The notes below the pieces were generated by a model. That model saw nothing but the letters and a program-made list of their open reading frames with translations. It had not been told where the DNA came from and made no database searches. A stretch of DNA of 64,000 nt from Streptomyces sp. LX-29. GTDB lineage: Bacteria; Actinomycetota; Actinomycetes; Streptomycetales; Streptomycetaceae. The position numbers and the translations under genes are program-made. Positions 20,993 to 27,811 of the stretch are shown here, piece by piece. How positions within the stretch are numbered: the first letter of the stretch is position 1; the number at the start of each line of letters is the position of its first letter. The stretch lies in the NCBI RefSeq assembly GCF_029541745.1, contig NZ_CP089746.1:992001-1056000 (forward strand). The letters are read 5' to 3'.

Positions 20993-21708
20993 GCCGGCTG
21001 CGGCGGATCGCCCGGCAGGCCGCCGCGCGGGCCGCGCCCGACCCCGTCACCGGGCGGGACGGGCGGGAGCGCTGCGACCTGTGCGCGGAACCGCTCCCGC
21101 CGGACCACCGCCATCTGCTGGACCTGTCCGCCGCGGCCGTACGGTGCGCCTGCCGGGCCTGCGCCCTGCTGTTCGACCGCAGGGAGGCGGGCGGGGCCAG
21201 CTATCGACTGTTGCCGCGGGAGCGGCGGCGGCTGGACGGCTGCGCGATCGACGAGGTGCTGTGGGCCGGTCTCGGCATCCCGGTCGACCTGGCGTTCTTC
21301 GTCCGCGGCGGGGCGACCGGCGAGGTCACGGCCGGCTATCCCAGCCCCCTGGGCACGCTGCGCGCCGCGGTGCACCCGGACAGTTGGCGGGAGCTCACCC
21401 GCGCCCACCCGGCGCTGCCGGGGCTGGCCGACGACGTCGAGGCGCTGCTGGTCCACCGGGCCGGCGGCGCCCGGGAGCACTGGCTGGTGCCGCTGGACGA
21501 CTGCTACCGCCTGGTGGCGGTGGTGCGCGCACACTGGAAGGGACTGGGCGGGGGCCCCGAGGTGTGGCGGCACGTCGACACCTTCTTCAGCGAGCTGGCC
21601 GGCGAGCTCCCCGGCGAACCGGCCGGTGAACCGAGCACCGGACCGGCCACCGGACCGGACCCCGGTCCACGACCCACCCCCCAGGAGGCGTCATGGGTAT
21701 CTCCGTAG
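20989..21708 (+). CDS. DUF5947-like cysteine-pair protein
   Basis: 239 residues, function unknown. CDLCAEPL near residue 24 and RCACRACALLFDRREAG near 50 make a CxxC/CxxC metal-binding knuckle. Central sequence LLPRERRRLDGCAIDEVLWAGLGIPVDLAFFV and LVPLDDCYRLVAVVRAHWKGLGGG are conserved-looking. The last 40 residues are low complexity (GELPGEPAGEPSTG). From memory it matches the DUF5947 family of streptomycete hydrogenase loci. The overlap with the gene before (GTGA) and with the 70-residue gene after implies co-translation. Confidence 0.75.
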   Translation: MSRLRRIARQAAARAAPDPVTGRDGRERCDLCAEPLPPDHRHLLDLSAAAVRCACRACALLFDRREAGGASYRLLPRERRRLDGCAIDEVLWAGLGIPVDLAFFVRGGATGEVTAGYPSPLGTLRAAVHPDSWRELTRAHPALPGLADDVEALLVHRAGGAREHWLVPLDDCYRLVAVVRAHWKGLGGGPEVWRHVDTFFSELAGELPGEPAGEPSTGPATGPDPGPRPTPQEASWVSP

Positions 21709-21905
21709 GCAAGGCCGACGTACGACCGGACAAGGCGGCGCACATCGTCGGGGTCCGGCAGGGCAACGAGCCGGGACACTGGCCGACCAGCCGCCACCCC
21801 GGCCACCGGCCCGACGACCGCTCCACAGCCCGCCGGTCCACCGGCATCAACGCCGGGCAGCACGACCCGATCCTGCCCGACATGCCGAACCTCTCGCCGG
21901 CGTGA
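21693..21905 (+). CDS. 70-residue hydrogenase-locus protein
   Basis: It starts at an ATG directly after CAGGAGG, a near-consensus ribosome site lying inside the end of the previous gene (16-nt overlap, another frame). The sequence MGISVGKADVRPDKAAHIVG then HRPDDRSTARRSTGINAGQH is polar, with no cysteines and no membrane segment. Its TGA overlaps the next GTG. Family unknown to me. The placement in a chain of overlapping genes is the main evidence that it is real. Confidence 0.7.
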   Translation: MGISVGKADVRPDKAAHIVGVRQGNEPGHWPTSRHPGHRPDDRSTARRSTGINAGQHDPILPDMPNLSPA

Positions 21906-22579
21906 CGGCGAGCCTGCCGACGGCCGTGGCCCTCGCCGCGGCGCCCGACCTGACCTTCGCGGTCACCGGCGTCGCGGCGGAGCGCTTCGCCGCCCTGCCC
22001 ACGCTGCGGTTCGGCGTGGAGATCGCCCGCGTCGGCGGCGGGCCGGTCAGCTCCATCACGCTGACCACGGCGATCCGCATCGACGTGGCCCGCCGCCGCT
22101 ACGACGCCGCGGCGCGGCGCGCGCTCACCGAGCTGTTCGGCGTGCCCGAGCGGTGGGGCGGCACGCTGCACCCGCTGGCCTGGACCCGCACCACCACCCA
22201 GGTGCCCGCCTTCGCCGACCGCACCACCACCGAGCTGACCGTGGAGTGCGGCTACGACACCGAACTGGCCGTCACCAAGTACCTGCGCGCCGTCCGCGAC
22301 GGGGAGGTGCCGCTGGACTTCCTCTTCAGCGGCACGGTCTTCTTCCGCTCCCCCGAGGGGCTGCTGCGCACGGCCCGGATCTCCTGGTCCAAGGACGCGT
22401 CCTTCCCGCTGCCCGCCGCGCTGTGGCACGAGCTGACGGACCGCTACTCCGCGGGCGGCACCTGGCTGCGGCTCTCCCGGGAGACCTTCGACCGGCTCGA
22501 CGACCACCGCGCCCGCCATGTGCTCGGCAGCCCCGACGCCGCCGTGCGCCATCTGCTCGACCACTCCGGAGCCCCATGA
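21902..22579 (+). CDS. DUF6084-like hydrogenase-locus protein
   Basis: 225 residues from the GTG overlapping the previous stop. It contains VEIARVGGGPVSSITLTTAIRIDVARRRYD, TLHPLAWTRTTTQVPAF, VECGYDTELAVTKYLRAVRDGEVPLDFLFSGTVFF and ISWSKDASFPLPAALWHELTDRY, a mostly beta-sheet protein with no cofactor motif. From memory it corresponds to DUF6084, found with these hydrogenases. Its role is unknown, perhaps assembly. It ends ATGA with the next gene. Confidence 0.75.
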   Translation: MTASLPTAVALAAAPDLTFAVTGVAAERFAALPTLRFGVEIARVGGGPVSSITLTTAIRIDVARRRYDAAARRALTELFGVPERWGGTLHPLAWTRTTTQVPAFADRTTTELTVECGYDTELAVTKYLRAVRDGEVPLDFLFSGTVFFRSPEGLLRTARISWSKDASFPLPAALWHELTDRYSAGGTWLRLSRETFDRLDDHRARHVLGSPDAAVRHLLDHSGAP

Positions 22580-23634
22580 ACGCCGTCGACGACGCCATCG
22601 AGAAGATCACCACGGCCTGTCTGTACGAGGGCTATCTGCTGTGGCCGTACCGCAGGTCCGCGCTGAAGAACACCAAGCGCTGGATCTTCGGCGGCGTCTT
22701 CCCACGGGACCACGCCGAGGCGCTGGGCGAGCGCGGCCTGGCGCGTACCGAAGTGCTGGTCGACGCCCCCGACGGCGCGACGATCACCGCTCGGGTCCGC
22801 TTCCTGCACGTCGTGGACCGCACCGTGGTGCGCGACGGGCCCGACGGCCCCGAGCCGGTGGACGAGCTGACGGTGGCCGGAGAACGCCACGTCAGCTGGC
22901 AGGAGGCCACCGAACGCGAGGTCGTCGTCAGCGCGCGGCTGGCCGGCCCCCCGGTCGTCGCCGCCATCGACGTCCCCGAGGGCCGCGACACCGAACCGCT
23001 GCCGGGCGGCGCGGTGGTGCGCACCTGGCACCGGCTGGCGGGGCTCGTGGAGGTGTCCGCCGAGCCGGTCGCCGAGGGCAGCCACCGGCTGACCGTACGG
23101 ATCGAGAACCACACCCCCTGTCCCGCCCCCGACCCCGCCGACCGCGCGGCGCGCGACAAGGCGGCGGCGTACGCCTTCGTCTCCACCCACACCGTGCTGC
23201 ACGGCGACACCGCGCTGTTCCGCTCCCTCGCCGACCCGCCCGACCGGCTGCGCGTGGCCGCCGCGTCCTGCGAGAACCTGGGCGTCTGGCCGGTGCTGGT
23301 GGGCCCGGACCGGGCGGGCGACGCCTCGACGGGCGAGGCGCCGGGCGAGGCCGACGGCGCCCCCGCCGCGCACACCGTCCTCGCCTCCCCCGTGACGCTG
23401 TGCGACTTCCCCGCCGTGGCCCCGGAGAGCCCCGGCGACCTGTTCGACGGCGGGGAGATCGACCAGCTCCTCATCCTCAATGTGCTCAGCCTGACCGAGG
23501 AGGAGCAGGAGGAGGCCCGCGCCTGCGATCCCAGGGCCCGGGAGATCCTCGACCGCTGCGCCCGGCTCTCCCCCGAGGAACTGGGCGCGCTGCACGGCAC
23601 CATCCGCGAGTTCCGGACCCTGGAGGACGCGTGA
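22576..23634 (+). CDS. Conserved hydrogenase-locus protein, function unknown
   Basis: 352 residues beginning MNAVDDAIEKITTACLYEGYLLWPYRRSALKN. Later landmarks are VDELTVAGERHVSWQEATEREV, FVSTHTVLHGDTALFRSLADPPDRL, SCENLGVWPVLVG and GEIDQLLILNVLSLTEEEQEEARACDPRAREILDR. I see no signal peptide, membrane span or cofactor motif. Homologues (from memory) accompany group 1h hydrogenases in actinobacteria. It is joined to both neighbours by overlapping start/stop codons. A maturation or complex-assembly role is inferred from context only. Confidence 0.75.
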   Translation: MNAVDDAIEKITTACLYEGYLLWPYRRSALKNTKRWIFGGVFPRDHAEALGERGLARTEVLVDAPDGATITARVRFLHVVDRTVVRDGPDGPEPVDELTVAGERHVSWQEATEREVVVSARLAGPPVVAAIDVPEGRDTEPLPGGAVVRTWHRLAGLVEVSAEPVAEGSHRLTVRIENHTPCPAPDPADRAARDKAAAYAFVSTHTVLHGDTALFRSLADPPDRLRVAAASCENLGVWPVLVGPDRAGDASTGEAPGEADGAPAAHTVLASPVTLCDFPAVAPESPGDLFDGGEIDQLLILNVLSLTEEEQEEARACDPRAREILDRCARLSPEELGALHGTIREFRTLEDA

Positions 23635-24470
23635 CACAGCGAGGACCAGTGACCGAAGCGGGAGCCGTGACGGAGGCGGGAGCCGTGACCGAGACGGGAG
23701 CCGTGACCGGGCTGCGTCGCGGCAGCCGGGTGCGGCTCCGCCCCTCGCGCGGCAGCGACCTGTTCGATCTGGCGCTGGAGGGTCGGATCGGCGAAGTCGA
23801 CCGTGTCGAGGAGGACCTCGAGGGAAACCCGCACGTGGTCGTGGTGCTGGAGGGCGACCCGGGACGGGACTTCGGCGCCAGCCGGGGCCAGGTCGCCCAC
23901 CACTTCTACTTCTCCCCCGAGGAGGTGGAGCCCCTGTCGGGCGATCGGCCGGCGGCACCGCCGGCCCGGATCCTGGTCGCCGGGATCGGCAACGTCTTCC
24001 TCGCCGACGACGGCTTCGGCTGCGAGGTCGCCCAGGCGCTGGGCCGTCGGCCCCTCCCCGAGGGCGTGCGCGTCGCCGACTTCGGCATCCGGGGCATGGA
24101 CCTCGCCTACCGGATGCTGGAGGGCTGGGACACCGTCGTCTTCGTCGACGCCGCCCCGCGCGGCGCCGCCCCCGGCACGCTCTTCGTCATCGAGCCGGAC
24201 CTCCGGGAGATCGCCGACGCGGCGCCCGAGACCCATGCCATGGACCCGGTGCGGGTGCTCGCGCTGGCCCGGCATCTGAGCGAGGGGCCGCTGCCGCGGG
24301 TCCTGGTCGTCGGCTGCGAGCCGGAGGTCCGGATGACCGGCGAGGAGCCGGATGTCCAGGTCGGGCTCAGCGAACCCGTCCGGCGCGCCGTCGACGAGGC
24401 CGTACCGCTCGTCGAGAAGCTCCTGGCCGACCTGCTCGACCGCACCGGAGAGGAGGTGAGGTCCCAATGA
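23631..24470 (+). CDS. Hydrogenase maturation protease with an extra N-terminal domain
   Basis: Residues from about 108 on are a HycI/HyaD-type nickel-dependent endopeptidase: ILVAGIGNVFLADDGFGCEVAQ with the metal-binding acidic residue, GIRGMDLAYRMLEGWDTVVFVDA, and THAMDPVRVLAL with the ligand His. It would cut the large subunit after His574. Residues about 30-105 (RRGSRVRLRPSRGSDLFDLALEGRIGEVDRVEED...HHFYFSPEEVEPL) are an extra domain not found in classical proteases. The first 24 residues come from an 18-bp repeat (VTEAGA x3) offering four in-frame GTG starts. The GTG overlapping the previous stop is used here. Confidence 0.88.
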   Translation: MTQRGPVTEAGAVTEAGAVTETGAVTGLRRGSRVRLRPSRGSDLFDLALEGRIGEVDRVEEDLEGNPHVVVVLEGDPGRDFGASRGQVAHHFYFSPEEVEPLSGDRPAAPPARILVAGIGNVFLADDGFGCEVAQALGRRPLPEGVRVADFGIRGMDLAYRMLEGWDTVVFVDAAPRGAAPGTLFVIEPDLREIADAAPETHAMDPVRVLALARHLSEGPLPRVLVVGCEPEVRMTGEEPDVQVGLSEPVRRAVDEAVPLVEKLLADLLDRTGEEVRSQ

Positions 24471-24598
24471 GGAACGGAATCTTCATCCCCGCGGGCGTCG
24501 TGCGCGCCGCGACCTGCGTACTGGCGGTCGCGACGATCGCGATCATCGTGGCGGAGGCACCGGAGGCATGGCGGTACTACAAGATGGAGACGATGTAG
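24467..24598 (+). CDS. 43-residue single-span membrane protein at the end of the hydrogenase operon
   Basis: The ATG overlaps the protease TGA (ATGA). The product MRNGIFIPAGVVRAATCVLA then VATIAIIVAEAPEAWRYYKMETM has one hydrophobic helix and a basic/acidic C-terminal end. The APE-xx-RY-K-xx-M ending resembles the DUF6893 small-protein family (from memory). It could anchor or regulate the soluble hydrogenase at the membrane; this is inference. The stop lies 32 bp before dhaK. Confidence 0.75.
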   Translation: MRNGIFIPAGVVRAATCVLAVATIAIIVAEAPEAWRYYKMETM

Positions 24599-24630
24599 CC
24601 ACATGCGCTCGCTGTGACGCGGAGGTGCCC

Positions 24631-25623
24631 GTGAAGATGCTCATCAACGTGGCCGAGACGGTGGTCGCCGACGCGCTGCGCGGGCTGGCCGCCGCACACC
24701 CCGAGCTGACCGTGGACGTCGACAACCGGGTGGTGGTGCGCCGGGACGCGCCGGTGGCCGGGAAGGTCGCGCTGGTGTCGGGCGGCGGCTCGGGGCACGA
24801 GCCGCTGCACGCCGGGTTCGTCGGGCCCGGGATGCTGGACGCGGCCTGCCCCGGGGAGGTGTTCACCTCGCCCGTTCCGGACCAGATGGTGCGGGCGGCG
24901 GCGGCCGTGGACAGCGGCAAGGGCGTGCTGTTCGTGGTGAAGAACTACACGGGCGACGTCCTCAACTTCGACATGGCCGCCGAACTCGCCGAGGACGAGG
25001 GGGTGCAGATCGCCAAGGTGCTCGTCAACGACGACGTGGCGGTGACCGACAGCCTCTACACGGCCGGCCGGCGCGGCACCGGGGCGACGCTCTTCGTCGA
25101 GAAGATCGCGGGCGCGGCGGCGGAGGAGGGGGCGCCGCTGGAGCGGGTGGAGGCCGTCGCCCGGCAGGTCAACGCGTCCTCGCGCAGCTTCGGGGTGGCC
25201 CTCAGCGCCTGCTCCACCCCGGCCAGGGGCGGCCCCACCTTCGAGCTGCCGCCCGGTGAGCTGGAGCTCGGCGTGGGCATCCACGGCGAGCCGGGACGGG
25301 AGCGACGCGGGACGATGACCTCCCGTGAGATCGCCGACCTCGCGGTGGACGCGGTGCTCGACGATCTCCAGCCGGACAGTCCGGTGCTGCTGCTGGTCAA
25401 CGGGATGGGCGGCACTCCGCTGCTGGAGCTCTACGGCTTCAACGCGGAGGTGCACCGGGTCCTGGGCGAGCGGGGCGTCCCGGTGGCCCGCACCCTCGTC
25501 GGCAACTACGTCACCTCGCTGGACATGGCCGGCGCCTCGGTGACGGTGTGCCAGCTGGACGAGGAGCTGCTGCGCCTGTGGGACGCGCCGGTGTCCACCC
25601 CCGCCCTGCGCTGGGGCCGCTGA
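24631..25623 (+). CDS. dhaK: Dihydroxyacetone kinase subunit DhaK
   Basis: About 330 residues from the GTG at 24631 (VKMLINVAETVVADALRGL), preceded by GGAGGTG; DhaK proteins normally begin MKKLIN. It binds dihydroxyacetone covalently through a His (SGGGSGHEPLHAGFVG) and accepts phosphate from DhaL-ADP. VKNYTGDVLNFDMAAELA and LVNGMGGTPLLELY are conserved. It lies 32 bp after the small membrane protein, so read-through from the hydrogenase operon is possible. Confidence 0.95.
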   Translation: MKMLINVAETVVADALRGLAAAHPELTVDVDNRVVVRRDAPVAGKVALVSGGGSGHEPLHAGFVGPGMLDAACPGEVFTSPVPDQMVRAAAAVDSGKGVLFVVKNYTGDVLNFDMAAELAEDEGVQIAKVLVNDDVAVTDSLYTAGRRGTGATLFVEKIAGAAAEEGAPLERVEAVARQVNASSRSFGVALSACSTPARGGPTFELPPGELELGVGIHGEPGRERRGTMTSREIADLAVDAVLDDLQPDSPVLLLVNGMGGTPLLELYGFNAEVHRVLGERGVPVARTLVGNYVTSLDMAGASVTVCQLDEELLRLWDAPVSTPALRWGR

Positions 25624-25751
25624 CGCCGACCGCGCGCTCCGCCCGGCCCCGTCCCCGGCCGGCCCGTCCCCCGGGCCCGGCCCCGTACCCCAGGGCGCGG
25701 CCTCGTGCGCGCCCCCGTCACCCGCCAGCCCGCCCGACCCACCGACCGCCC

Positions 25752-25831
25752 GACCCACCGACCCACCGACCCACCGACCCACCGACCCACCGACCCACCG
25801 ACCCACCGACCCACCGACCCACCGACCCACC
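25752..25831. repeat. Ten perfect 8-bp tandem repeats before dhaL
   Basis: GACCCACC is repeated ten times without a mismatch, with two imperfect copies just upstream (25736-25751). The array ends five bases before the GAGGAGG ribosome site of dhaL and lies in the 225-bp dhaK-dhaL spacer. Short perfect arrays of this kind change length by slippage, so spacing or mRNA structure before dhaL may vary. Confidence 0.95.
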
Positions 25832-25848
25832 GACCGAGGAGGATGCCC

Positions 25849-26469
25849 GTGGCGCCGCCCGGCAGCGACCCCGTACTCGACGCCGCGTTCTTCCGCCGCT
25901 GGCTGACCGCGCTGGCGGCAGCCGTGGAACGGGAGGCCGACCGGCTGACCGACCTGGACGCGGCGATCGGCGACGCGGACCACGGCAGCAACATGCTGCG
26001 GGGCTTCCGAGCCGTCTCCGCCGCGCTCGACACGGACGCGCCGGCCACCCCGGGGGCCGTACTCGTGCTGGCCGGGCGTCAGTTGGTCTCCACGGTCGGT
26101 GGCGCGTCGGGCCCGCTGTACGGGACGCTGCTGCGGCGCGCGGGCAAGGCGCTCGGCGACGCGGAGGAGGTGGACCGCGAGCGGCTGCGGGAGGCCCTGC
26201 GGGCGGGGGTGGACGCGGTGGCCCAACTGGGTGGTGCCGCGCCCGGCGACAAGACGATGCTGGACGCGCTGGTCCCGGCGGTCGACGCGCTCGACGACTC
26301 CTTCGCGGCCGGCGCGGAGGCGGCCGGGAAGGGGGCCGTGGCCACCGTGCCGCTACGGGCCCGCAAGGGCCGGGCCAGCTATCTGGGCGAGCGCAGCATC
26401 GGCCACCAGGACCCGGGCGCCACCTCCTCGGCGCTCATCTTCACGACCTTGGCGGAGGTGGCCCGATGA
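25849..26469 (+). CDS. dhaL: Dihydroxyacetone kinase subunit DhaL
   Basis: 206 residues of ADP-binding DhaL: LDAAIGDADHGSNMLRGF carries the Mg-binding aspartates, then STVGGASGPLYGTLL, PGDKTMLDAL and RASYLGERSIGHQDPGATSS. It passes phosphate from DhaM to DHA on DhaK. The GTG at 25849 fits the GAGGAGG at 25836-25842; the ATG six bases earlier abuts that site and is less likely. The stop forms ATGA with dhaM. Confidence 0.94.
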   Translation: MAPPGSDPVLDAAFFRRWLTALAAAVEREADRLTDLDAAIGDADHGSNMLRGFRAVSAALDTDAPATPGAVLVLAGRQLVSTVGGASGPLYGTLLRRAGKALGDAEEVDRERLREALRAGVDAVAQLGGAAPGDKTMLDALVPAVDALDDSFAAGAEAAGKGAVATVPLRARKGRASYLGERSIGHQDPGATSSALIFTTLAEVAR

Positions 26470-26879
26470 GCGGCGAACGGCAGTCGGTCGGAGTGGTGTT
26501 GGTCTCGCACAGCGCCCAGGTCGCCGAGTCGGTGGCGCGCATGGCCACGGCCTTGGCCGGCGGTGGCGCCACGGCGCCCGTCGCGGCCGCCGGCGGCACC
26601 GCCGACGGCGAGGTGGGCACCAGTGCGGAGCTGATCGCCCGGGCGGCCCACGCCGTCGACCGGGGCGCGGGCGTCGCCCTCCTGGTCGACCTGGGCAGCG
26701 CGGTGCTGACCGTGAAGGCGCTCCTCGCCGAGGGCGAGGAGCTGCCCGAGGGGGCACGCCTGGTGGACGCGCCCTTCCTGGAGGGCACGGTCGCGGCGGT
26801 CGTCGCCGCCTCGGCCGGCGCGGACCTGGAGGCCGTCGCGGCGGCGGCCGAGGAGGCGTACGGCTACCGCAAGGTGTGA
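26466..26879 (+). CDS. dhaM: DhaM phosphotransfer subunit (PTS EIIA-like)
   Basis: 137 residues, a single EIIA(Man)-type domain. The phospho-acceptor His lies in VGVVLVSHSAQVAESV, and DLGSAVLTVKALL and VDAPFLEGTVAAVV are family landmarks. It would take phosphate from HPr and rephosphorylate DhaL-bound ADP, coupling DHA use to the PTS. It lacks the HPr and EI domains of the enterobacterial DhaM, as is usual in Gram-positives. It overlaps dhaL by the ATGA. Confidence 0.92.
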   Translation: MSGERQSVGVVLVSHSAQVAESVARMATALAGGGATAPVAAAGGTADGEVGTSAELIARAAHAVDRGAGVALLVDLGSAVLTVKALLAEGEELPEGARLVDAPFLEGTVAAVVAASAGADLEAVAAAAEEAYGYRKV

Positions 26880-27035
26880 CCGGCCGTCGCCGACGGGACC
26901 TCGCCGCCGGGGACGGTCACGGCCGCCGCCGTCCCGTCGGGATCGTCACCGCCAGGGACCGGCGCCGCCGGGATCTCACCCCGGGAACCGCCACCGCCTG
27001 GGCCGGCGCCGCCGGGATCTCACCGCCGGGGACCG

Positions 27036-27515
27036 TCACCGCCGGGTGGGAAACGGCGGATACGCACGGACGTTGTCGTTGTACTCCTGGACGCGCTCGG
27101 CGACCAGCCGCGGCAGCGTGCCCGCGGCCAGGTCGGCCAGCGTGGTGCCCTCCAGGACCTGCCGCAGGCTGGTGCGCACCGCGCGCCAGACGTCGGGGAG
27201 GGCGGCTGCCGCCCCGGGGTATTCCAGACCGGTGAGCCGCAGGTCGCGCACGCTGGCGAGCGGGCCGTCGACGGCGCGGATGACGTCGGCGAGGGTGATC
27301 TCCTCCGGGGGCCGGCTCAGCTCGTAGCCCCCGTCGGGGCCGCGCAGGCTGCGGACCAGCCCGGCCCGGCGCAGTTCGCTGAGCACCACGAACAGAAAGC
27401 GCAGCGGGATGTCCTGACGGGTCGCGATGTCCTCCGACTTCAGCGGCCGGTCGGGAGAGCCCGCGAGCTCTGCCATCGCCCGTACGGCGTAGTCCGTTCT
27501 TGCTGAGATCCTCAC
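27036..27515 (-). CDS. Rrf2-family transcriptional regulator without Fe-S cysteines
   Basis: 159 residues from the GTG at 27515 (VRISARTDYAVRAMAELA), the usual Rrf2 opening, with a winged helix (SEDIATRQDIPLRFLFVVLSELRRAGLVRSLRGPDGGYELSR). There is no cysteine in the protein, so it cannot carry the 2Fe-2S cluster of IscR/NsrR/RsrR and must sense another signal. It faces away from the FAD/TPR gene and toward dhaM. Its target is unknown; the 296-bp divergent spacer is the natural candidate. Confidence 0.9.
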   Translation of the reverse strand: MRISARTDYAVRAMAELAGSPDRPLKSEDIATRQDIPLRFLFVVLSELRRAGLVRSLRGPDGGYELSRPPEEITLADVIRAVDGPLASVRDLRLTGLEYPGAAAALPDVWRAVRTSLRQVLEGTTLADLAAGTLPRLVAERVQEYNDNVRAYPPFPTRR

Positions 27516-27811
27516 GGCCTCAACTGTCTCACGGGGACGGCGGAGCCGTCCCATCCGGGCACCGGGCCCTCCCGCCCGAGCGCCGGGGCCCCCTCCGACG
27601 TCGGCGCCGCCCCTTCCCGTCACCGGAGCCGTTCGCCGGCGCCGCGGCCGTTCAGCGTACGGGGCCGTCCCGCGACGGAGCGCCATGTGGCCCACAGCGA
27701 GGGGGTGATGACGCACGGTCGCGCCGACGCCAGTATGGTGCCCATTGCAGGTTGTTCATCGAAATAGTGAAGTACATCGTGCACCCGTGTGCCGGAGCCG
27801 GAGGTTTGTCC

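Noticed and set aside
25737..25835. The 8-bp array as a CRISPR or as coding sequence (Pro-Thr-Asp repeats)
   Set aside because: There are no spacers between units, and the ribosome site and DhaL homology begin after the array.
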